Below are positions 1-5,400 of a DNA stretch of 8,067 nt, piece by piece. A program made the translations under genes and the position numbers. The stretch is from an uncultured Moraxellaceae bacterium (lineage in GTDB: Bacteria; Pseudomonadota; Gammaproteobacteria; Pseudomonadales; Moraxellaceae): positions 1 through 8,067 of the forward strand of contig CALEYY010000164.1 in the NCBI GenBank assembly GCA_937928295.1, read 5' to 3'. The stretch's first letter is position 1. Every line of letters begins with the position of its first letter. Under the pieces are notes generated by a model. The model did no database searches, was not told the DNA's origin, and saw only the letters and a list, made by a program, of their open reading frames with translations.

Positions 1-1472
1 GCACGCAGGCTGGGCGCTACTTCGGTCCATTCCCCAGCTCCACGGCCGTGCGCGAAAGCTTGAATCTGCTGCAGAAGCTGTTTCAGGTAAGGCAGTGCGA
101 AGACAGCATGTTCCGCAATCGTGAGCGGCCTTGCCTGCAATACCAGATCCAGCGTTGCCGCGCGCCCTGCGTGGGCTATGTCAGTGCCGATGATTATCGC
201 AGCGATGTCACCAACACGCGGCGCTTCCTGGAAGGTCGCAACGAGGAAGTGACCGAAGATCTGATTGCGCGCATGAGCATGGCATCCGAGGCGATGGCCT
301 TCGAGCAGGCGACGGTGTATCGCGACCAGCTCACCGCACTACGCCGTGTACAAGAGCAGCAGTTCGTGCTCAAGGATGTGGGCTCGGTGGATGTGTTTGC
401 GGTGGCGGCGCAGCCGGGCGGCATCTGCGTGCAGGTGCTGTTTGTGCGCGAAGGTCGCGTGCTCGGCACCAAGGCGTATCAGCCCGCCGTGTTTGGCGAG
501 ACCGCGCTGGCCGACATTCTCGACGAGTTCCTTCCCTCGTTCTATCTGCAGGGTGCACTGGCCGACGGTGGCGGCCGCGACCTGCCGCGCGAAATCATCA
601 CCTCGGTGGAATTGCCCGGCGCCGAAGTGCTGGCCGATGCCATCCGTCTGCAATACGGCCGCGAAGTTGAGATCAAATCGCGTGTGCGTGAAGCCCGAGC
701 GGCCTGGGTAGAGATGGCGCAGCGCAATGCCGAAGCCGGCCTGCTGGCCGGGCTGGCCAATCGCAGCCACATCGCCAAGCGCTTTGCCGACCTGCAAGCG
801 GTGCTGGAGCGCGACGCGCCGATCACGCGCATGGAGTGCTTCGACATCAGCCACACCATGGGCGAGGCCACGGTGGCATCGTGCGTGGTGTTCGATGGCC
901 AGGGCCCGAAAAAGAGCGACTACCGGCGTTTCAACATCGAAGGCATCACCCCCGGCGATGACTATGCCGCCATGCACCAAGCGCTGACGCGGCGCTACAG
1001 CCGGCTGGTCAAGGGCGAGGGCAATCTGCCCGACATACTTTTCATCGATGGCGGCAAGGGTCAGCTCGCGCAGGCCATCGAGGTGTTGAACGAGCTCGGC
1101 GTCAGCGGCGTGCAGCTCATCGGCATCGCCAAAGGGGAGGGCCGCAAGCCCGGCCTGGAGACGCTGCATTTTCCCGACGGCGATGCGGTATCGCTCAATG
1201 CCGATTCGCCGGCGCTGCACCTGATTCAGCAGATTCGCGACGAAGCGCATCGCTTCGCCATCACCGGGCATCGTCAGCGCCGCGACAAGACGCGCAAGAC
1301 TTCCACGCTGGAAAGTATCGACGGCGTAGGCCCGACGCGCCGTCGTGCCCTGATTCAGCATTTTGGCGGCTTGCAGGAAGTGCAGCGGGCGAGTGCCCGT
1401 GACCTCGCGAAAGTGCCGGGCATCAGCGACGCGCTGGCGCAGGTCATCTATGCCGCCTTGCACAGTCACTGA
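1..1472 (+). CDS. uvrC: UvrABC excinuclease subunit C, 5' end cut by window edge
   Basis: UvrC makes both incisions, 3' and 5' of a lesion, in nucleotide excision repair after UvrA/UvrB loading. The reading frame is open from base 3 and shows 489 residues; the family is about 600, so roughly the first 120, including most of the GIY-YIG nuclease, lie upstream. The first visible residues (GRYFGPFPSS) are the end of that domain. Next comes a four-cysteine motif (Cys codons at 96, 132, 156, 168; C-x11-C-x7-C-x3-C), for which an iron-sulfur cluster has been reported in the E. coli protein. A UVR helical hairpin that contacts UvrB follows at about 240-360. The RNase H-like second nuclease contains ECFDISH (Asp codon 843), FIDGGKGQ (Asp codon 1047) and DEAHRF (His codon 1248), matching the expected Asp-Asp-His triad. 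A tandem helix-hairpin-helix DNA-binding region ends the protein (about 1309-1470). It looks intact. pgsA follows closely, as in many Gammaproteobacteria. Confidence 0.97.
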   Translation, partial: TQAGRYFGPFPSSTAVRESLNLLQKLFQVRQCEDSMFRNRERPCLQYQIQRCRAPCVGYVSADDYRSDVTNTRRFLEGRNEEVTEDLIARMSMASEAMAFEQATVYRDQLTALRRVQEQQFVLKDVGSVDVFAVAAQPGGICVQVLFVREGRVLGTKAYQPAVFGETALADILDEFLPSFYLQGALADGGGRDLPREIITSVELPGAEVLADAIRLQYGREVEIKSRVREARAAWVEMAQRNAEAGLLAGLANRSHIAKRFADLQAVLERDAPITRMECFDISHTMGEATVASCVVFDGQGPKKSDYRRFNIEGITPGDDYAAMHQALTRRYSRLVKGEGNLPDILFIDGGKGQLAQAIEVLNELGVSGVQLIGIAKGEGRKPGLETLHFPDGDAVSLNADSPALHLIQQIRDEAHRFAITGHRQRRDKTRKTSTLESIDGVGPTRRRALIQHFGGLQEVQRASARDLAKVPGISDALAQVIYAALHSH

Positions 1473-1502
1473 AGTTACGGGATAGTGACAGCTCAACTAC
1501 CC

Positions 1503-1508
1503 AAGGAG
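1503..1508 (+). promoter_or_regulatory. Ribosome binding site of pgsA
   Basis: AAGGAG is a near-perfect Shine-Dalgarno sequence. It lies 6 bases before the TTG at 1515, 3 bases before a GTG at 1512, and downstream of the GTG at 1485. It therefore argues against the longest possible reading and decides the start of pgsA. Confidence 0.8.
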
Positions 1509-1514
1509 ACGGTG

Positions 1515-2075
1515 TTGTCTGCACGCCCACTCTGGAACATCCCCAACATCCTGACCGTCTCGCGTGTGGCGCTCATTCCCGTATTGCTTGGTGTGGCCTA
1601 TGCCCCCGTGCCGTATCGCAATGAAATCGTGGCGTTCATTTTTGCGTTTGCGGCTATTACCGACTGGCTCGATGGCTATCTGGCGCGCATGTGGAATCAG
1701 GGCTCGGCGTTTGGTCGCTTCCTTGACCCCGTGGCCGACAAGCTCATGGTGGCAGCGGCACTGATCCTGCTGGTTGAGTGGCATGCTCATGTTTACATGG
1801 TGGTGCCGGCCATCGTCATCATCTCGCGTGAAATCACCATCTCCGCCCTGCGCGAATGGATGGCCGAAATTGGCCAGCGTGCACAGGTGGCTGTCAGCCA
1901 GATCGGCAAATGGAAAACGGCCGCACAGATGGTCGCCATTACCGGTCTGCTGTGGAATGAGCCGCATCTCATGGGCCTGGCCTGGGTGCTGCTGTATGTT
2001 TCGGTGATTCTGACGCTGTGGTCGATGTGCATTTATCTGGCTGCCGCCTGGCCGTCGTTGCGGGAAGTTGATTAG
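1515..2075 (+). CDS. pgsA: CDP-diacylglycerol-glycerol-3-phosphate 3-phosphatidyltransferase
   Basis: PgsA is an inner-membrane enzyme that transfers glycerol 3-phosphate onto CDP-diacylglycerol. The product, phosphatidylglycerol phosphate, is the committed step toward phosphatidylglycerol and cardiolipin. The CDP-alcohol phosphotransferase signature DG-x2-AR-x8-G-x3-D-x3-D is complete (D53, G54, A57, R58, G67, D71, D75, counted from the chosen start). The N-terminus (WNIPNILTVSRVALIPV) and the ISALREWMAE segment closely resemble E. coli PgsA. Several hydrophobic membrane spans are evident. I chose TTG 1515, giving 186 residues (E. coli has 182), because AAGGAG is 6 bases upstream and the conserved sequence begins right after. 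GTG 1512 is possible, and GTG 1485 would leave the ribosome binding site inside the gene. The gene starts 42 bases after uvrC with no terminator between, so cotranscription is likely. Confidence 0.95.
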   Translation: MSARPLWNIPNILTVSRVALIPVLLGVAYAPVPYRNEIVAFIFAFAAITDWLDGYLARMWNQGSAFGRFLDPVADKLMVAAALILLVEWHAHVYMVVPAIVIISREITISALREWMAEIGQRAQVAVSQIGKWKTAAQMVAITGLLWNEPHLMGLAWVLLYVSVILTLWSMCIYLAAAWPSLREVD

Positions 2076-2092
2076 TTTTGGTGTAAATTTGC

Positions 2093-2178
2093 GCAGTCAG
2101 CACAGTGCATGCTCCGCGAGGCTTGACACTTTGCATCAGCCCCCTACAATGCGCGCCTGTCTGCAATGCAGTCAGCAC
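2093..2178 (+). repeat. 11-base direct repeat flanking the tRNA promoter
   Basis: GCAGTCAGCAC occurs at 2093-2103 and again at 2168-2178, 75 bases apart. The copies bracket the tRNA-Gly promoter, the second lying just before the mature tRNA 5' end. The match is exact but short. It may be the trace of a small duplication or chance. Confidence 0.5.
2123..2150 (+). promoter_or_regulatory. Sigma70 promoter of tRNA-Gly
   Basis: There is a perfect -35 box TTGACA (2123-2128), a 16-base spacer and a -10 box TACAAT (2145-2150, five of six consensus bases). The bases after the -10 box are GCGCGCC, a GC-rich discriminator of the kind found at stable-RNA promoters under negative stringent (ppGpp) control. 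Transcription would start near 2156-2158, leaving a 5' leader of about 25 bases to be removed by RNase P. The stringent control is inferred from the discriminator only. Confidence 0.85.
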
Positions 2179-2181
2179 CAA

Positions 2182-2257
2182 GCGGGTGTAGCTCAGTTGG
2201 TAGAGCGCGACCTTGCCAAGGTCGAGGTCACGAGTTCGAGCCTCGTTACCCGCTCCA
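2182..2257 (+). tRNA. tRNA-Gly, anticodon GCC
   Basis: The cloverleaf is complete and 76 bases long with CCA encoded (2255-2257). The acceptor stem pairs 2182-2188 with 2247-2253 (one G-U), and the discriminator base is T2254. The D stem is GCTC/GAGC (2191-2194 with 2203-2206). The anticodon stem CGACC/GGTCG encloses loop TTGCCAA with anticodon GCC at 2215-2217, which reads GGC and GGU glycine codons. The variable loop has 5 bases. The T arm is ACGAG-TTCGAGC-CTCGT (2230-2246). tRNA-Gly(GCC) directly after pgsA is the conserved gammaproteobacterial position of glyW, although the cysT and leuZ tRNAs that follow it in E. coli are absent here. Confidence 0.98.
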
Positions 2258-2265
2258 AATTTCAG

Positions 2266-2297
2266 AACCCCTGATGCCTTGCGGCACAGGGGTTTTG
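2266..2297 (+). terminator. Intrinsic terminator of tRNA-Gly
   Basis: A hairpin pairs CCCCTG (2268-2273) with CAGGGG (2287-2292) and TGCC (2275-2278) with GGCA (2283-2286). There is one bulged A at 2274 and a four-base loop TTGC. A TTTT run at 2293-2296 follows, and AA before the stem pairs with the start of that run. It begins 9 bases after the tRNA CCA. It ends the tRNA transcript, and probably any readthrough from pgsA. Confidence 0.9.
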
Positions 2298-2303
2298 TCG
2301 TTA

Positions 2304-2324
2304 ATGGGCTTCGCGCTTGCCCAT
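2304..2324 (+). repeat. 6-base perfect inverted repeat after the terminator
   Basis: ATGGGC (2304-2309) and GCCCAT (2319-2324) are perfect inverted copies around a 9-base centre. The hairpin follows the tRNA terminator by 7 bases and has no T run, so it is not a terminator itself. It could protect an RNA 3' end or be chance. Confidence 0.4.
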
Positions 2325-2352
2325 GCCGCTCGGCACCTCGATCTAGTCAAGC

Positions 2353-2372
2353 AGGTCATGCACGACCTTTTT
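2353..2372 (+). terminator. Small hairpin with T run, possible weak terminator or attenuator
   Basis: AGGTC (2353-2357) pairs with GACCT (2364-2368) across a 6-base loop. The second arm runs directly into a stretch of five T (2368-2372). The stem is only five base pairs, so efficient termination is doubtful. The same GACC could instead pair with GGTC at 2375-2378, giving two mutually exclusive folds. A function is speculative. Confidence 0.25.
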
Positions 2373-2411
2373 CTGGTCACAGGCCAACTTGCCGCCACAA
2401 ATTCCTAACAG

Positions 2412-2456
2412 AACTGCTGATTTGTTCGCCGGCTTTTGCCGCTAAGGTCAGCAGTT
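2412..2456 (+). promoter_or_regulatory. Nested inverted repeat in the leader of the kinase gene
   Basis: AACTGCTGA (2412-2420) and TCAGCAGTT (2448-2456) form a perfect 9-base inverted repeat. Between them CGGC-TTTT-GCCG (2430-2441) makes a second small stem. The structure ends 38 bases before the kinase start codon. It may be an RNA fold in the 5' leader or a binding site for a dimeric regulator with widely spaced half-sites. No convincing -35/-10 pair for the kinase gene could be placed anywhere between 2298 and 2494. Confidence 0.45.
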
Positions 2457-2480
2457 GCGACCGAGCGTTATTTTGGTCGA

Positions 2481-2485
2481 GAGGA
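2481..2485 (+). promoter_or_regulatory. Ribosome binding site of the hybrid kinase gene
   Basis: GAGGA lies 9 bases before ATG 2495. This supports that codon as the start although the same frame stays open back into the tRNA gene. Confidence 0.65.
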
Positions 2486-2494
2486 AATGGTGCC

Positions 2495-5400
2495 ATGCGT
2501 ATTTTCGGTGATATCTCTGTCTTTAAAGGCTTGCGACAGCCGAAGTTTGTGGCACTTCTGTGTTTTCTGGCGGGTGTTGTCATTACGATGCTGGCCGGCG
2601 CTTACTTGCAAGAGTCTCAGCGCGCCAACAGGGCACTTCAATTTGATCAGCTTGCCGGTCAGGTATCGCTCCAGATCCGCGAGCATCTGCAACTGTACGA
2701 ATACGGGCTGAGAGGGGCTCGCGGCTATTTCATTGGATCCGATGATGAAGCAAGCCGCGCGGGTTTCCGGAAATACACCCTGAGTCGCAACCTGGCGCGC
2801 GAATTTCCCGGCGCGCGCGCCTTCGGTCTGATTCGGCGCGTGCCACGGCACACGCTTTCCGGCTACCTGAAAGGTGCAAGGGCCGATGGCTGGCCTGCAT
2901 ATCAGATCAAGTTTCTGGGGGCGCAAAGCGGCGACCATTGGCTGGTGCAATATATCGAGCCGATGGCCGGTAATTCGGGAGCCTTGGGTGTTGACCTGAG
3001 CTCCGAGCAGCGTCGTGTCGTTGCTCTCCGGCGGGCGATGTTGAGCGGCCAGGCAACGCTGACAGCACCGATAGAGCTGGTGCAGTTTCATGGTACGGAG
3101 CGTCAGGGCTTTTTGCTCATGCTGCCGCTTTACCGCGACGGAATCATGCCTGACAGCGAACATGAGCGAGGCCGGCAAGTTGAGGCCATGGTGTATGCCC
3201 CGCTGCCTGCCGCAGCCGTATTGTCGTCATTGAGTGTTCTGGACGGAAGCTTCTCTCTGCGTTTGACCGATGTGACCGAAGGTGCCGCGGCGCCATTTTT
3301 CCAAACCGGAGATGCGTCGCACCGGTCGCCGGAGGGGATTTCCAGGCAGTTCAATCTTCGGCTGTACAACCGCCTCTGGCGTGTGGAAATGCAAGCCATG
3401 CCGGCATTTATTCAGGGCTTGCACGAAACGAATCGCTATCAGTTCATGTTGCAGCTGTTGCTGATTGATGCATTGGCAGCGGCACTTTTGTATTTCTATC
3501 TTTCGAGTCGTCAGAGAAAGCTCAGCAGCTGGACGCTACAGGCTCAACTGGCAACCATTGTTGAAAATGCCAACGACGCGATCATCGGCAAAAGTCTGGA
3601 TGGCACCATCACATCTTGGAATCATGCCGCCGAGCGTATATTTCAATACAGTGCCCGCCGAGCAGTGGGCAAAAACATCCGCGAACTTATCGTGCCCGAG
3701 GCATTGTTCGGTGAGGAGGATGGGATCCTGCAGCGAATTCGGGCGGGCGAGACCGTGCCGCATTTCATTACACGGCGACACCGTGCCGATGGCAGTCTGA
3801 TCGATGTGTCTGTCACCGTTTCACCAATCAAGAACTATCTCGGCCAAGTGATTGGTGCGGCCAAGACCTTGCGCGATGTCAGTGAGCAATTGCATGCCGA
3901 AAAGCAGATTCTGAAGCTGAACCGGTCGCTAGAGGACCTGGTGAGCCGTCGCACTTCCGAGCTGGCGGTGGCGCAGCGCGATTTGCAGACCATCTTTGAT
4001 TCCGTACCTTCGCTGATTGCTTACTGGGACAAAAATCAGCACAACCGTGTCGCCAACTCGGAGTATGAGCGCTGGTTCGGCGTGTCTCCGGATGCCATGC
4101 GCAACATGCACATTCGTGAGCTGATCGGAGAGGAGCGCTACGCACAAAATCTCGGCTTCATCGAAGGCGCGTTGCGTGGTGTGGCGCAGAGCTTCGAAAC
4201 GACGCTGCCGTATCGCAGTGCTGGCCCGGAGGCGGTGAGGCAGGCGCTTATCCATTTTCTGCCTGATACCGTCAACGGCGTAGTAAACGGGTTTTATGTC
4301 ATCGCCCATGATGTCAGCGACATCACCGAGAGCCGCCGCTATTTGCAGGAAGTGCTGAGAGAGAAGGAAGTTCTGCTGGATGCCATCAACCAGCAATTGT
4401 TGTATGCGGTGACAGACCAGGAAGGCCATTTCATCGAGGTGAACGATAATTTCTGCCGACGCACAGGCTATCAGCGCAGCGAGCTGCTGGGGCAGACCGC
4501 GGCAATCATTGCCGCCAGCCCGGACGATGCGGAGCGTCGTCAACAGATTCTGCGCACGGTAGTGTCGGGTCAGGCATGGACCGGCGAGCTTTGCAACCGT
4601 ACCCGCGATGGCCGCGTGTTCTGGCTGGATTGCGTGGTGGCACCGCATGTTGACGAGTCGGGAGCGGTGGCACGCACCGTCGCGGTCTGCATGGACATCA
4701 CCCATCGCAAGGAGGTCGAGCTGCAGCGTCGCCAGGTGATGCGGCTGCTGAAAAGCGTGCTGGATGCCGCCTCAGAGATCGCCATCATCGCCATGGACAC
4801 GGATGGCGAGATCACGATGTTCAATGCCGGCGCGGTGAACATGCTGCATTACTCATCGGAAGAAATGGTGGGTTACAGGCGGTTGGACATTCTGCACCTG
4901 GCGTCGGAGGTAGAGGCTTCGGCGGCGGCCATGGGCATGTCCGGTGCCGACACCTATGGCGCCGAAGTGCGTGAGTGGACTTATGTGCGCAAGGATGGCT
5001 CGTTATTGCCCGTGTCAGTGACAACCACAGTCATGAGAGACGAGGAGGCAGGCGTTGTCACGGGCTATTTGACAATCGCTCAGGATATTACGCTGCGCAA
5101 TGAGCAAGAGCAGGCACTGCGCATTGCCAAGCAATCAGCCGAGAGTGCCAACCAGGCCAAAAGTGATTTTCTGGCGAACATGAGCCACGAAATCCGGACG
5201 CCCATGAACGGCATCATCGGCATGAGCTATCTGCTTGGCAAGCAGGTGCTTCCCGCGTCAGCTGCCAGCCTGGTTGATCGCATTGAGGTAGCTGGTCGCA
5301 GCTTGCTCGCCATCGTTAACGATATTCTGGACTTTTCCAAAATCGAGGCTAACCGTCTGGAGCTGGAACAAACGGTGTTTCAGCTCAATGAGGTCATTGA

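Noticed and set aside
339..1496. 385-residue open frame on the - strand, opposite uvrC
   Set aside because: Same codon-register shadow effect; the sense strand encodes unmistakable UvrC motifs throughout.
2076..2122. Terminator for pgsA before the tRNA promoter
   Set aside because: No stem followed by a T run is present here; the transcript more likely ends at the tRNA terminator.
2241..2257. tRNA 3' end as an integration (attachment) site
   Set aside because: I found no second copy of the tRNA 3' end and no integrase or phage gene in the window.
2213..2494. Extension of the kinase frame upstream to an ATG inside the tRNA gene
   Set aside because: It would overlap the anticodon arm, T arm and terminator, has no ribosome binding site and encodes no membrane or sensor motif. 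ATG 2495 has a ribosome binding site and is followed directly by TM1.
2436..2711. 91-residue + strand frame overlapping the kinase start, containing ATG 2487
   Set aside because: The ATG at 2487 is nearly on top of the ribosome binding site, the frame is out of register with the clear kinase coding sequence, and the product resembles nothing.
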